DNA of 64,000 nt from an uncultured Psychroserpens sp. (GCF_947492715.1 NZ_CANLNS010000001.1:1302001-1366000), one strand, 5' to 3'; counted from the stretch's first letter, positions 1 through 11,621 are shown. Notes: a model not told the origin generated them from the letters alone. Numbers and translations are program-made.

Positions 1-118
1 AACCAATTAACATTATAGGGACAATTAGTATTAGCATAATTGCTAGATAGGTTAATGTTGCAATAATCGCATATTTAACTGGATCAACCTTCTTTAATTT
101 AAGTGTTAAAGTATTCAT
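1..118 (-). CDS. Membrane protein of unknown function, 3' part cut by window edge (MNTLTLKLKKVDPVKYAIIATLTYLAIMLILIVPIMLIG...)
   Basis: Reverse-strand ATG at 118 opens a frame running off the left edge with a hydrophobic segment; 18 nt after the sdhA stop. Confidence 0.6.
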   Translation of the reverse strand, partial: MNTLTLKLKKVDPVKYAIIATLTYLAIMLILIVPIMLIG

Positions 119-136
119 AGTTAGTTGGTACTTTTT

Positions 137-2149
137 TTATTTATAACTTCTTTGCTTTAGTTCAATATCTTTAAATTCTAATTCTTCCTTATGTAAAACG
201 GCATCGCTAGGTTCTCCCTTATATTCCCATGCTGCTACATATGCAAAGTTATCGTCATCACGTTTTGCTTCACCTTTTTGTTCTCCATCCAGTTCTACTG
301 AATCTTCTCTAAAGTGTCCTCCACAAGATTCTTCCCTGTTAAGTGCGTCTTTAGCGAATAATTCTCCTAGTTCTAAGAAATCTGCAACACGACCAGCTTT
401 AGCTAGTTCTTCATTATACTCATCATTTGTTCCGGGCACTTTAACTTCTTTCCAGAATTGCTCACGTAATTCTTTTATTTCCGAAATCGCTTCAGTTAAA
501 CCTTTCACATTACGAGACATACCAACTTTATTCCACATGATTTTACCTAATTTCTTATGGAAATAATCTACAGAATGTTGTCCTTCGTTCGTGACAAAGA
601 AATTTAGTTTGTCTTTAACTTCTTTTTCGGCATCTTCAAATTCTTTCGTATCTGTTGAAATAGGACCAGTACGAATATCATCAGATAAATAATCTCCTAT
701 AGTATATGGTAACACAAAATAGCCATCTGCTAAACCTTGCATTAAGGCAGAAGCGCCTAAGCGGTTAGCTCCATGATCAGAAAAGTTCGCTTCTCCAATA
801 CAATAGAGTCCAGGAACTGTAGTCATTAAATTATAGTCTACCCAAACGCCTCCCATAGTATAGTGAACTGCAGGATAAATCATCATTGGTGTATTGTATG
901 GATCTTGATCTACGATCTTCTCATACATTTGAAATAGGTTTCCGTATTTGTTTTTAACAACTTCTTGCCCTAAAGACTTTACTAGAGCCGCATCATTCTC
1001 GTCTAAACCTTTAACGTGAGCTTGTTCTTTCCCGTAACGTTCAATTGCAGAAGCGAAATCTAAAAATACGGCTTCACCGGTTGCATTTACACCATAACCA
1101 GCATCACAACGTTCTTTAGCCGCACGAGAGGCTACATCACGAGGCACTAAATTACCAAAAGCAGGATAACGACGTTCTAAGTAGTAATCACGATCGTCTT
1201 CAGCTAGATCCTTTGGTTTTAATGTTCCGGCTTTAATAGCTTCAACATCTTCTTTTTTCTTAGGAACCCAAATACGTCCATCATTTCTTAAAGACTCAGA
1301 CATCAAGGTTAGTTTAGATTGATGATCTCCAGAAACAGGAATACATGTTGGGTGAATTTGAGTATAACAAGGATTTGCAAAGTAAGCACCACGTTTGTGG
1401 GCTTTCCAAGCAGCTGTTACATTGCTTCCCATAGCATTTGTTGATAGGAAAAATACATTACCATAACCACCAGTTCCTAAAACAACTGCATGCGCCGAAT
1501 GTCTTTCAATTTCACCTGTAATTAAGTTACGCGTTATAATACCACGAGCTTTTCCATCTACAACAACAACATCAAGCATTTCGTGACGGTTATACATTTT
1601 GATTTTACCACGACCAATTTGGCGATTCATTGCTGAATAGGCACCAAGTAACAATTGCTGTCCTGTTTGTCCAGCAGCGTAAAATGTTCTTGAGACTAAT
1701 ACTCCACCAAATGAACGATTATCTAATAAACCACCATATTCGCGTGCAAAAGGAACGCCTTGAGCAACACATTGGTCAATAATATTTGCCGAAACTTCTG
1801 CTAAACGATAAACGTTAGCTTCTCTTGATCTATAATCACCTCCTTTAACAGTATCGTAAAACAACCTGTAAGTGGAGTCTCCATCACCTTGGTAATTTTT
1901 TGCGGCATTAATACCACCTTGAGCGGCAATCGAGTGCGCGCGTCTCGGAGAATCTTGAAAGCAAAATGCTTTTACATTATAACCAAGTTCTGCTAAAGTT
2001 GCGGCTGCAGATCCACCAGCTAAACCTGTTCCAACGACAATAACATCAATGTTACGTTTATTTGCAGGATTTACAAGGTCGATGTGATTTTTATAGTTAG
2101 TCCATTTGTCTGCAATAGGACCTTTAGGTATTTTAGAATCTAAAGCCAT
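137..2149 (-). CDS. sdhA: Succinate dehydrogenase/fumarate reductase flavoprotein subunit
   Basis: FAD motif [40 protein letters not shown] and [19 protein letters not shown] motifs; directly downstream of sdhC. Confidence 0.97.
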   Translation of the reverse strand: MALDSKIPKGPIADKWTNYKNHIDLVNPANKRNIDVIVVGTGLAGGSAAATLAELGYNVKAFCFQDSPRRAHSIAAQGGINAAKNYQGDGDSTYRLFYDTVKGGDYRSREANVYRLAEVSANIIDQCVAQGVPFAREYGGLLDNRSFGGVLVSRTFYAAGQTGQQLLLGAYSAMNRQIGRGKIKMYNRHEMLDVVVVDGKARGIITRNLITGEIERHSAHAVVLGTGGYGNVFFLSTNAMGSNVTAAWKAHKRGAYFANPCYTQIHPTCIPVSGDHQSKLTLMSESLRNDGRIWVPKKKEDVEAIKAGTLKPKDLAEDDRDYYLERRYPAFGNLVPRDVASRAAKERCDAGYGVNATGEAVFLDFASAIERYGKEQAHVKGLDENDAALVKSLGQEVVKNKYGNLFQMYEKIVDQDPYNTPMMIYPAVHYTMGGVWVDYNLMTTVPGLYCIGEANFSDHGANRLGASALMQGLADGYFVLPYTIGDYLSDDIRTGPISTDTKEFEDAEKEVKDKLNFFVTNEGQHSVDYFHKKLGKIMWNKVGMSRNVKGLTEAISEIKELREQFWKEVKVPGTNDEYNEELAKAGRVADFLELGELFAKDALNREESCGGHFREDSVELDGEQKGEAKRDDDNFAYVAAWEYKGEPSDAVLHKEELEFKDIELKQRSYK

Positions 2150-2151
2150 AA

Positions 2152-2847
2152 TTATGATAATACATATTTAAGATGATGATAAAGCGCAATAAAAACAAAG
2201 CCTAGTGGGATTAGAATAGCGTATGCTTTTCCAAAACCTTTTAGTCCTTTAGTATATTTATTATTTGCTCCAACCGATTGAAACGCAGAGCTAAAACCAT
2301 GTAAAAGGTGTAGCGCTAAAAACACAAAAGCAATAACATATAGAATAGTTCTTACATGACTGTGAAATTTATGTTGTAATTCTTCGTAATATCTAAACCC
2401 ACTATCGGCAACATCTGGATTGATTAGGCCAGACATATCGCCTTGAATGAATTTTGTGTTGATTTCTGGAAACCAAAAATCGTAAAAGTGCAATCCAATA
2501 AAAGCCAATATTGCCAATCCACTCCAGATCATATTTCTACTCATCCATGAAGAATTTGCAGCACCATTATTTTTTGCATAGCTGATGTTTCTAGCCTTTT
2601 TGTTTTTAAGTTCTAATGCAAAACCCATAACGAAATGGAAAATTACACCAAGAATTAATACAGGCTGCAATACATATTGAATGACCCAAAACGTGCCCAT
2701 AAAGTGAGAAACATCGTTAAAAGTATCTGGACTAAAGACAGAAAGAATATTAATTGCAAAATGTTGAAGTAAGAAAATCATTAGGAAGAGTGCTGAAAGT
2801 GCCATAGCAAACTTTCTTCCTATCGACGAATTTAAAATTCCGCTCAT
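2152..2847 (-). CDS. sdhC: Succinate dehydrogenase cytochrome b subunit
   Basis: Hydrophobic multi-TM protein with HFxxG and [13 protein letters not shown] motifs, typical of Bacteroidota SdhC; 2 nt from sdhA. Confidence 0.93.
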   Translation of the reverse strand: MSGILNSSIGRKFAMALSALFLMIFLLQHFAINILSVFSPDTFNDVSHFMGTFWVIQYVLQPVLILGVIFHFVMGFALELKNKKARNISYAKNNGAANSSWMSRNMIWSGLAILAFIGLHFYDFWFPEINTKFIQGDMSGLINPDVADSGFRYYEELQHKFHSHVRTILYVIAFVFLALHLLHGFSSAFQSVGANNKYTKGLKGFGKAYAILIPLGFVFIALYHHLKYVLS

Positions 2848-2874
2848 TATAATTGTAGTTAATTATTTGTACTA

Positions 2875-2882
2875 CAAAGATA
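2875..2882 (-). promoter_or_regulatory. Bacteroidota -7 box TATCTTTG upstream of sdhC
   Basis: Exact TAnnTTTG on the minus strand (plus strand caaagata), 27 nt before the sdhC ATG. Confidence 0.65.
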
Positions 2883-2943
2883 AGGTTCATAGGTATGCGC
2901 TACAAATTTTAGCTTCTATTTTAGTTATTTAGAATGGGTTTAA

Positions 2944-4179
2944 TTAAAAGTTAAATCTAGGGTTCACAATAGAGTTGTATATAGATCCAAATTGATAGCT
3001 AAAACCTATGTTAACCCAGTAGTTATAACCCGACTGAAGTTGTTGTTGTTGTAGTAATAATTCTTCAAGCGACACATCTCCAGCAGGAAGGTTAATCTGG
3101 TTTCGTGTAATTCTATAGTTACCACCAACATTGAAATTAAACCCTTTAAAAACTCGAACATTGGCGCCTAAATAAAACCCAAAGGAATGTAAATCGGTAT
3201 CATGTAAGTATTGACTGAAAGAGGCTTCACCATTAATATTTCCCCATTCCTGACGAATACTTCCGCCTAAAAGAACAGAGTGTTCGAATAAAAGTTCCTT
3301 TTCCTCACCAAAAATAGAGCGTTCAATATAGTCGTTGAAAACAAGGCCATTTCTATACGATAATATGAGTTGTTTTTTGGCCGATTCGGCATAGTTAAAA
3401 AAGTTGTACTCAATGGCAGGTCTAAATCTCCAAAACAACTCGTAGTTGCTATAGGTGGATGTTCCAATATTTCCGAAGAACCCATAAGACCAGTGATCAT
3501 TGATGCTTAAAACATCACTTACATTTAAAGATTTGTTATTATTTATGGCTACAATATCGTCGCCATCAAAAGTAAAAGTTGATTTGTTTTCACCAAAATT
3601 AAGTCTGAGAGAGAATTTATTTTTCTCTGTCACACGTCTGGCAGAGACATTAACGTTTAAATTACTGGATTTATTAGATTCTTGTCCGTTAAAATAACCG
3701 CCTGCTCCAATACGAAACACCCAGTAATTCCATGGGTCTTTTTCTGGTTTACTGTCGGTTTCGGTTTCTGGGCTAGGAACAGATACTGTGACGTTTGTCA
3801 TGGTACCATTGGCGATCCAAAATCGTACTAAACCAAGTTTGATATATTCTAAAGTACGTTTTCTTTCATCATCTCTTGTCATATTAGAATCTGTTGAAAA
3901 TTCTAATTTGTAGTTGATGTCTTCAAACTCGTTTTTTCCAATAAAATCGATTTCGTAGGAACGTCCTCCACTACCATTTCTTTGAGTAACAAAGAACAAA
4001 TGAACATCGCTAAGGCCTTGGTCTCTCACAAATTGTACGTTACCTAGATTTTGCCTCATATAGGTGTTGTCACAGACGTTACAATCAAGAAATATTTTAA
4101 GATCATTACTTGTCTCATCTTGCGCAAAGGCAATAGAAGAGAGAAATAATGCTAGGAGTAGAAAGGCGGACTTTAGCAT
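2944..4179 (-). CDS. Secreted protein with C-terminal outer-membrane beta-barrel-like region
   Basis: Signal peptide MLKSAFLLLALFLSSIAFAQ; alternating aromatic strands ending in ...NPRFNF. Confidence 0.6.
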   Translation of the reverse strand: MLKSAFLLLALFLSSIAFAQDETSNDLKIFLDCNVCDNTYMRQNLGNVQFVRDQGLSDVHLFFVTQRNGSGGRSYEIDFIGKNEFEDINYKLEFSTDSNMTRDDERKRTLEYIKLGLVRFWIANGTMTNVTVSVPSPETETDSKPEKDPWNYWVFRIGAGGYFNGQESNKSSNLNVNVSARRVTEKNKFSLRLNFGENKSTFTFDGDDIVAINNNKSLNVSDVLSINDHWSYGFFGNIGTSTYSNYELFWRFRPAIEYNFFNYAESAKKQLILSYRNGLVFNDYIERSIFGEEKELLFEHSVLLGGSIRQEWGNINGEASFSQYLHDTDLHSFGFYLGANVRVFKGFNFNVGGNYRITRNQINLPAGDVSLEELLLQQQQLQSGYNYWVNIGFSYQFGSIYNSIVNPRFNF

Positions 4180-4388
4180 AATTTATTATAGTTAGGTTGC
4201 AAATATTAGTTATATAAATGTATTAGTGTTGTAGTATTTTAATTTTTTTTTAAAAGTGATAATTTGTTCCGTGTAAAACTAAGTAGGTGTGATTTAATAA
4301 ATGTCAAAAAACTGCAAAAGAAATGTCAATTATTTTAAAACGTGTCTATAATCTACTTAGATGTTGTTTTGGAGTTTTAATAATGGGC

Positions 4389-5258
4389 TTAATTTGAAAT
4401 ACTAGGGATTAATCCTCTTAGTCCCATATCTACTACCTGTTCTCCAGCTTGGGGTTCGTATTTTCCGTCTGAATTTACTTCAATCCATTCAAAACTATTG
4501 TTTATAGAGAATGATAGTGTTACTACAACATCTTCGGTTTCTGCTCCAGAAATGCTTAATCCATTTTGAAATTCACCTGTAACTACACAAGATCCTTGTG
4601 GTATTGGAGATGAATTAAACAAAGGATTAGGTACTGTTGTTGCGCCTTCTGGAGCTTGACCTTGCGAGGTAAACCCTAAGGCTTCAAAGACCCAAAACCC
4701 TTGAGCTTTATTTTCATTTACAGCGATAGTATTTCCATTGAGATCAAATGATGTGATGTATGAATTGTATCCTACAAAACTTGCTAATGTTCCAGAAATA
4801 TCTTGATTGTCTACTAAGACATTGATAGTGCCTTCTTGGTAGGCTAAAGACACCCTTACCCATTTATAATTTCCTGCAGAAACAGTACTTAATGGAAGGG
4901 TTAGAAATGTTTCATTATGACCAGCAAAAACGGCATTTTGAAAATCAATGGCTTGATCACCTCCGGCATTTGTTTCATTACCTTCAAAAATAATTTCGCC
5001 AGTTCCTAATGCGGTTGTTGCTAAAGGAGCAAACTCAATATAATTAGCACTCATTCTATTAATTGTAGGTGATTGTGCCGCATTGCCATCTGCTACAGAT
5101 ACTGGTTGACCAAGATTACCTAAGCGTTCTTGATTAGGGTTAAATTCTAGTTTAATGATGAGGTTTGGGCCAGTAACTTGTGCGGTGTCATCTTGGTCTT
5201 CACTACATGAAAAGACTAAAAGAAATACCAAGGCACAAATTAATCTTGATGTATTCAT
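4389..5258 (-). CDS. Lipoprotein of unknown function
   Basis: Lipobox-like LVFSCSED at the N-terminus; Bacteroidota surface lipoprotein style. Confidence 0.6.
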   Translation of the reverse strand: MNTSRLICALVFLLVFSCSEDQDDTAQVTGPNLIIKLEFNPNQERLGNLGQPVSVADGNAAQSPTINRMSANYIEFAPLATTALGTGEIIFEGNETNAGGDQAIDFQNAVFAGHNETFLTLPLSTVSAGNYKWVRVSLAYQEGTINVLVDNQDISGTLASFVGYNSYITSFDLNGNTIAVNENKAQGFWVFEALGFTSQGQAPEGATTVPNPLFNSSPIPQGSCVVTGEFQNGLSISGAETEDVVVTLSFSINNSFEWIEVNSDGKYEPQAGEQVVDMGLRGLIPSISN

Positions 5259-5301
5259 ATATTTCTGTTAGAGTTTCTAGTATAACTCCTAAGCCCAAGC
5301 T

Positions 5302-8145
5302 TTATTTTATTTCGAATCTTGTTTTTTCGCCGTCAACTTGAATGGTGTATAGCCCTTTTGGAAGGTAATACTTACCATTTTTTGCTTTATTTATTATGAT
5401 TCCAGAATTTTCTTTTAGAAGTGCTTTTCGACCTTTTTGATTGAGAGACAAGTCGTAACTAGTATAGTTAAACCCTTTATCTGCTGTCATTTTTATTTCG
5501 TTTAATACTGCACCTTTTTCTGAAAGTACTTTCATTGTTTTTTCTCCTGAAACATTAGAAAAGAACGATATTTCTATTTCCGGTTCAAAAGGGCTAGACC
5601 ATTGACTAAATGAATCTCCCCATCGTGATGAATACCTAGTGTCATTAACCTTAAACAGCGTGATTGGTTGAGACATCATTTTAGTGTCCATTTGTTGAAG
5701 AGGAGCAATATCAACTTTGTAAATACTTCTTCCATGGGTTCCTATTAGCAAATGTTTTGCATCGGGTTGTACTACAATATCGTGCACAGCAACGTTTGGA
5801 AGTCCGTTACTAAACGCTTCCCAGTGTTGTCCCTGATTAAAAGAGACATAAGCACCATTATCTGTTCCTAGGTATAAAATGTTTTCATTTTCAGAATCCT
5901 CCCTTATAACATTAACAGGAGAAGCAGGAATGTTTGAACTAACGTCTTTCCATGTTTTTCCATAGTCATCGCTCATATAAGTATAAACTTTAAAATCGTC
6001 CCAGCGATAGCCATTAAGTGTAACATAAACACGTTCTTTTTTATGTTCAGAAGCGACAACACGACTCACCCAAAGATCTTTAGGTAATGTACTAGAAATG
6101 TTTTCCCAGCTTCCTCCAGCATCTTTGCTAATATAGACCAGGCCATCGTCACTTCCTGTATAAATTAAACCAAATTGAAAAGGAGATTCGCTTAGTGTTG
6201 TTAAAGTACCATAGGCAACGTTCCCTTTTTTTCCTCCATTAGTTAAATCATCACTTATTGCTGTCCAGTCTGAACCTTGATTCATAGAACGCATGAGTTT
6301 ATTCCCTCCTAAATAAAGAATGTCTTGATTATGGGGAGACAATAATATAGGTGTTTGCCAATTAAAACGATATGGATTTTCTCCCAGTTCATGTTTCGGT
6401 TGTATGTAGCTCTGTTCATCAGTTTCTAGGTTTAATCTAAAATAATTTCCAAATTGAAAACCAGTGTACACAACATTGTGATCTCTATTATCTATTTGAA
6501 TTTGCATACCATCACCTCCCATTATACTTTCCCAAGGATACTGTCCGCTTTGATGCCATCTTTTATTTTCTCGGGCATTATTAGCACCAACCCAAACCCC
6601 ATTATCTTGAAGTCCGCCATACACGTTATAAGGCTTTGCGTTGTCAACATTAATTGCATAAAATTGCCCTACAGAGGGTGAATTATTTTTAATCCAGTTC
6701 TCACCATCATCATAGGTGATATTTACCCCACCATCATTACCATTAATGAGGTGATTAGGGTTTTTAGGATTAATCCAAAGTGCGTGGTGATCTGCATGAA
6801 CGTTTTCAGCACTAATAGATTTGAACGTTTTTCCTCCGTCTTTAGATTTTACAATAGGTACGCCGTAAATGTAGATATTGTTCGCGTCATTTGGCGCCAC
6901 ATAAATATGCCCAAAGTAATAGCCATAACTGTAATAAATATCATCTAGGTAACCATCATGGGTTTTCTTCCAAGTTATTCCCCCATCGGTACTTTTATAC
7001 ACTTCTGTTCCAATAACAGGGGTGTCAAACAATAATGAATTGGCGTTTTCCAAATATTTTGCAAGGTCAATAGGTTTCACATTTCCACTACGAACCATGT
7101 GTTTAACATTGTCTGCTCTATACTTTTCTTGGAAACCGTTTCTTTTTAAGTACGCGTTTAGCTTTTTATTATCTAATGTTAAAAATGTTTCGGTAGACAT
7201 GGTTTTGAAATCTTCCTTAGTTAAACTATTAGGAGTCTCTTTTTTGTCTTCGGAAGCGCGTCGAAATTGACTATCATGAATAGCATAAATAATGTCATTA
7301 TCAAAAACTGCTAGACCAATTCGGCCTACACCTTTACCTGTTGGGAAACCACTTTTTTCGACAGAAACTTTTGCCCAAGTATCTCCACCATTGGTACTTT
7401 TGTAAATCGCAGAATTATTACCACTTCCGTCGAAATTCCATGCTTTACGATCTTTTGTCCAAGACGACGCGAACATAAGATTGTAATTATTTGGGTCGCG
7501 CTGTACATCTATAATGCCGCTCATGTCGTCAACAAATAATTTTTGAGACCACGTTTTTCCGCCATCTGTAGTTTTATAAATACCTCGCTCTTGATTTGGA
7601 GAATATAAATGACCGGTAGCACCAACTACAACTTCATTTGGATTGTTAGGGTTTATTAAAATTCGACCAATGTGATGAGAGTCTCTAAGTCCCATATTTT
7701 GCCATGTCTTTCCGTTATCAGAAGACTTTAAAATTCCAATTCCAGCATAACTTGATCGGGATGAATTGTTCTCTCCTGTTCCAACCCAAATAGTTCCATT
7801 GTTCCAGTCTACTGCGATATCACCTACATTTTGGGTGTTTGATGAATCTAGAATAGGCTTAAATGTTGTACCATTATTGGTTGTGTGCCAAACACCTCCA
7901 GAGGCATAGCCAACATAGAACTCTGTTGGGTCTTCTGGATTAACATCTAAATCTGTTACTCTACCGCTCATAATTGTTGGTCCGATATTTTCGAGCATAA
8001 CATTTTTAACTAAAGACGTTTTTGAGAGTTGTTCCTTTTGGGCAATAGCATTCTCAATGGTTTGTGATGAGGTTGCAGGTTGTTGAGCAATTACTGTAGT
8101 AGTACTAAGAATAAGCGCAAATGAAAGAAATCTTGAATAGAACAT
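5302..8145 (-). CDS. VPS10/sortilin-like BNR-repeat secreted protein
   Basis: Signal peptide; multiple S.DGGKTW / STDGGITW / SKDGGKTF BNR/Asp-box repeats; ENIGPTIMSGRVTDLDV N-terminal motif. Confidence 0.85.
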   Translation of the reverse strand: MFYSRFLSFALILSTTTVIAQQPATSSQTIENAIAQKEQLSKTSLVKNVMLENIGPTIMSGRVTDLDVNPEDPTEFYVGYASGGVWHTTNNGTTFKPILDSSNTQNVGDIAVDWNNGTIWVGTGENNSSRSSYAGIGILKSSDNGKTWQNMGLRDSHHIGRILINPNNPNEVVVGATGHLYSPNQERGIYKTTDGGKTWSQKLFVDDMSGIIDVQRDPNNYNLMFASSWTKDRKAWNFDGSGNNSAIYKSTNGGDTWAKVSVEKSGFPTGKGVGRIGLAVFDNDIIYAIHDSQFRRASEDKKETPNSLTKEDFKTMSTETFLTLDNKKLNAYLKRNGFQEKYRADNVKHMVRSGNVKPIDLAKYLENANSLLFDTPVIGTEVYKSTDGGITWKKTHDGYLDDIYYSYGYYFGHIYVAPNDANNIYIYGVPIVKSKDGGKTFKSISAENVHADHHALWINPKNPNHLINGNDGGVNITYDDGENWIKNNSPSVGQFYAINVDNAKPYNVYGGLQDNGVWVGANNARENKRWHQSGQYPWESIMGGDGMQIQIDNRDHNVVYTGFQFGNYFRLNLETDEQSYIQPKHELGENPYRFNWQTPILLSPHNQDILYLGGNKLMRSMNQGSDWTAISDDLTNGGKKGNVAYGTLTTLSESPFQFGLIYTGSDDGLVYISKDAGGSWENISSTLPKDLWVSRVVASEHKKERVYVTLNGYRWDDFKVYTYMSDDYGKTWKDVSSNIPASPVNVIREDSENENILYLGTDNGAYVSFNQGQHWEAFSNGLPNVAVHDIVVQPDAKHLLIGTHGRSIYKVDIAPLQQMDTKMMSQPITLFKVNDTRYSSRWGDSFSQWSSPFEPEIEISFFSNVSGEKTMKVLSEKGAVLNEIKMTADKGFNYTSYDLSLNQKGRKALLKENSGIIINKAKNGKYYLPKGLYTIQVDGEKTRFEIK

Positions 8146-8247
8146 ATTGGTTAGAATTTTATTGGCATGAAATTACCAATTTTTTAAATAACAACTATGA
8201 TTTTGGACTGTATTTAACGCTTATGCATTATAAATATTTAGAACACT

Positions 8248-8958
8248 TTAAAGCTGTCTTTTGTTAATAGCTTCAAAGAATTTTTTCCGATAAGTGTTGC
8301 CTATTGGTAGTTGTTTTGCACCAATCCATACACTATCATTATCAATCTTATCTATATGAGAAAAAGCAATAATATATGACTTATGAATTTGAATAAATTG
8401 GGTTTTAGGCAATCTATCTGATAGATGCTTTAAGGTAGAATAGGTTATAATTTGTTGACCACTTAACTGCACTGAAACATAATTTTTTAAGCCTTCAATA
8501 AACAGAATATCTTCAATAAAAACCCGATTAAAATTATGCTTGCCATCCGTTTTTATAAAGATGTAACCCTCTTCATTGTCTTCAGTTTTAGAAGGATGCA
8601 AAGCATGTTTTTGCGCTTTTAGAACTGCTTTGTAAAAACGTTCAAAGGCGAACGGTTTTAATAGGTAATCTGTAGTGGCTACGTCATAGCTATCTAAGGC
8701 AAACTCTGAATATGCCGTAGTGAATATAATTTGGGTGTTTGGTGTAATTATTTTTGACAATTGAATGCCTGTGATTTGTGGCATCTGAACATCTAAAAAC
8801 ACTAAATCTATTGTATTAGACTCTAAAAAAGCTAGTGCTTCCAAAGGTTTGGTAAATGTCTCTTGTAACCTTAAAAAGGCTACATTAGACACATAGCGCT
8901 CTAGCAACCGTACAGCTGCTGGTTCGTCATCTATAATAATACATTTTAATTGTTGCAT
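8248..8958 (-). CDS. LytTR-family response regulator
   Basis: Receiver domain (IIIDDEPAAVRLLERY, VFLDVQMP) followed by LytTR (FIKTDGKHNFNRVFIEDILFIEGLKNYVSV). Confidence 0.93.
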   Translation of the reverse strand: MQQLKCIIIDDEPAAVRLLERYVSNVAFLRLQETFTKPLEALAFLESNTIDLVFLDVQMPQITGIQLSKIITPNTQIIFTTAYSEFALDSYDVATTDYLLKPFAFERFYKAVLKAQKHALHPSKTEDNEEGYIFIKTDGKHNFNRVFIEDILFIEGLKNYVSVQLSGQQIITYSTLKHLSDRLPKTQFIQIHKSYIIAFSHIDKIDNDSVWIGAKQLPIGNTYRKKFFEAINKRQL

Positions 8959-10004
8959 TAAAGCGGTATTTTTAAATAAGCGAAGTACATATTGTTTTCG
9001 TTTTCGGTATTCAATGTGTAGTTTTTATCAAATAAAAGCTCTAAACGTTTTTTAATATTATGAGATCCAATTCCCTTGTCCATATAATTTTCAGAAGCAT
9101 TTACTTCATTTGTGGTTTGAATTTCCAAAAATTGATCTTCCACATTAATTTTAATAGATGCTGGGTGTTTTGAATCGTTTATGATGCCATGCTTACATAG
9201 GTTTTCGACAAAATGAATAAGCATGAGTGATGGGACTTTTTGGGTGCTTACGTTTCCTTTTATTGATAAATCCACATAAAATTCGTCTTCATATCTCCGT
9301 TTATAAAAGTAAAGATAATCTTGAATGAAATTGACTTCTTTAGCTAATGGCATAAAATTATCTTTAGAGTCATACGTGACATATCGTAATAATTTAGACA
9401 GTTTTAGAATATCATCTGCGGTTTCGGTTTGTGTTTCATATAATTCTGAGTAAAAACTATTTAAAGTGTTGAAAAGGAAGTGTGGGCTTATTTGAGATTT
9501 TAGCATTGCCATTTGAGCTTCTTGATGCTGTAATTCTAATTGATGCATTCTAGATTTATTTTCTGCGAATCTAAAGAACAAAAACATTAGACTACTAAAT
9601 AGACAGGGCCTTAAGGCGTACAAAGCGCTATCTGTGAGATAAATGGCTACGATATTTTGTCTTTCTAGGTTATAATTATGGAAATTAAACAACTCTAAAA
9701 TTAAAACCTCTTCTAAAAGAAACCTAACAACAGCAAAACATAAGGTCATTATAACAAATGAAAACAGGTATTGCACAATTTTATTAGGCTTTAGAAATCG
9801 CGGAGCGAAAATCAGATAATTTAAAATGTAAACAGTAAAATAGGCAATGTTATAGGTAAAAAAGAGTATAACTGATCCTGGTTTAAACCAAGTTGTTCTT
9901 CCTTGATTAAAAATTAAGTCGTTAGAATATTCCCAGGTTTGCCCTATTAAAATGAGTAATAACCCAAAAATAATATTGTATTTAAGTTCTTTAGATAACC
10001 GCAT
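8958..10004 (-). CDS. LytS/YehU-type sensor histidine kinase
   Basis: Multi-TM N-terminus, His_kinase motif LKSQISPHFLFNTLNSFYS, ATPase region; abuts the LytTR regulator. Confidence 0.93.
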   Translation of the reverse strand: MRLSKELKYNIIFGLLLILIGQTWEYSNDLIFNQGRTTWFKPGSVILFFTYNIAYFTVYILNYLIFAPRFLKPNKIVQYLFSFVIMTLCFAVVRFLLEEVLILELFNFHNYNLERQNIVAIYLTDSALYALRPCLFSSLMFLFFRFAENKSRMHQLELQHQEAQMAMLKSQISPHFLFNTLNSFYSELYETQTETADDILKLSKLLRYVTYDSKDNFMPLAKEVNFIQDYLYFYKRRYEDEFYVDLSIKGNVSTQKVPSLMLIHFVENLCKHGIINDSKHPASIKINVEDQFLEIQTTNEVNASENYMDKGIGSHNIKKRLELLFDKNYTLNTENENNMYFAYLKIPL

Positions 10005-10216
10005 GCAACGAATTTAATACCATTCTATAGAGTTGTTTGTTTAATTATACGAACAGGTTGTTTTTTTACACCAATACCGATATTTATGGGATCACTTCAA
10101 AAATAGAATAAAACAAGGCATTGACATAATCTACATATGCGTATATCATATTTTGAAAATCCTCAAAACATAACGTACTAATATTACAATAGCGTTTAAC
10201 ATAAACTTTTTATCAC

Positions 10217-11482
10217 ATGAAAAATACTTTTATATTATTGCTTGCTATTATTGTATGTCACACTGTAGAAGCTCAAAACGAACCACCCAATTTAGATACA
10301 GAGATTTTAAGATCATACACTCATTATTTCTCCATTAAAGACAATACAATTTCTGGAGAAGGTAAATCGGTTATAGAAGCTATTGCTAATCAATCACAAT
10401 TTGTGGTTTACGGTGAAATGCATGGTTCAAATCAAACTTCAATTTTTAATAAAGCATTTATTCCTTTACTTTCTGATGCTGGATTTAAGTATTTTGCCAT
10501 TGAGGTTGGACCACATTCTGCAACTAAACTCGCCGAATTGTCTACACCAGCGTCCAAAACGGTTGAAAACTTAAACTCCTTTTATTCAAAGTATACGGTA
10601 GTTCAAGGCGAAGAGGTTGCCGAGCCCATTCCATTTTTTACGAGCATCTCAGATGCCGAATTTCTAAAAGAAGCACGTGTTCGAAATATGCAACTTTGGG
10701 GATTAGATCAAGAATTTTATTTCTCGGCTTTTTTCTTAATGGATGAGCTAACAAAAACGGCAAAAGAGCATCCAAATTACAGCAACATAGTATCGCTTCA
10801 AAACCAAGCTAAAGCAATTATGTTTAAGCACTTTTTAGCCGAATTTAAGAACGAAATCGATGGCGCCTATAGTCGCATTAAAAAAGAAAAGGTAGTTAGG
10901 GACTATTTTGATGCATTTGATAAGTCTAATGAAAAGGCACAAGCTCTTATTAAAGATTTAATTATTAGTTGGGATATTTATATTAATTGGAGAAATGACT
11001 CTCATGTAGATCGAATTAGCTACATGCGTAATAATTTTATGAGCCATTATAATCAAGCGACAAAAAAAGAAAGACAACCAAAGGTTTTTACGAAGATAGG
11101 GAGTCTACATGCTAAAAAAACATTTTCAAATGGTGCATATGACATAGGTGAACTTGTAGAATCTTTAGCACAGAAAAACGGAACCGTTGCAACAACCATT
11201 AACTCATGGAAACCATATGAAATTGGAAGTGACGGAAAAATCATCGACAATTTTGAAAGGTATAAAAGAGGGTATAAGCGCTATAAGGTATTTATGCCAT
11301 TGGCAAAACAAGATTCTTGGGGTATTATTAATTTGAAAGCAATAAGAGAGGCACTAGAGAACAATGAAATTCAGCTACCTAAAACAGGAGATTATCATAA
11401 ATTGAAAAATCTCATATATGGTTATGATTTTCAGCTTTTATTGCCTGTAGATGAAGATCCAGTACCAAATAGATCAAATTAA
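10217..11482 (+). CDS. Secreted erythromycin-esterase/TraB (Tiki)-like family protein
   Basis: Signal peptide; FVVYGEMHGSNQTSIFN and FAIEVGP resemble the GExHG.....E core of this superfamily. Confidence 0.5.
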   Translation: MKNTFILLLAIIVCHTVEAQNEPPNLDTEILRSYTHYFSIKDNTISGEGKSVIEAIANQSQFVVYGEMHGSNQTSIFNKAFIPLLSDAGFKYFAIEVGPHSATKLAELSTPASKTVENLNSFYSKYTVVQGEEVAEPIPFFTSISDAEFLKEARVRNMQLWGLDQEFYFSAFFLMDELTKTAKEHPNYSNIVSLQNQAKAIMFKHFLAEFKNEIDGAYSRIKKEKVVRDYFDAFDKSNEKAQALIKDLIISWDIYINWRNDSHVDRISYMRNNFMSHYNQATKKERQPKVFTKIGSLHAKKTFSNGAYDIGELVESLAQKNGTVATTINSWKPYEIGSDGKIIDNFERYKRGYKRYKVFMPLAKQDSWGIINLKAIREALENNEIQLPKTGDYHKLKNLIYGYDFQLLLPVDEDPVPNRSN

Positions 11483-11621
11483 GTCCATTGAAAACAATAG
11501 AATTAAATGGGTCATTGTTTTTGAATTTGTAATAAAAATGTTAATTAAATTGAATGGTTTTTATTTTTTTAACTAAAAAAATCACTATTTTTCAAAATAT
11601 TAACTAATAACTTTATTAAAA

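Noticed and set aside
3267-3697. ORFs 3267..3500 (-) and 3500..3697 (+) inside the barrel-protein gene
   Set aside because: Both overlap a long coherent CDS (2944..4179) and show no domain signature or promoter; shadow frames.
6454-7508. Four short ORFs within the VPS10/BNR gene
   Set aside because: Alternative-frame or antisense reading of a BNR-repeat coding region; compositionally atypical.
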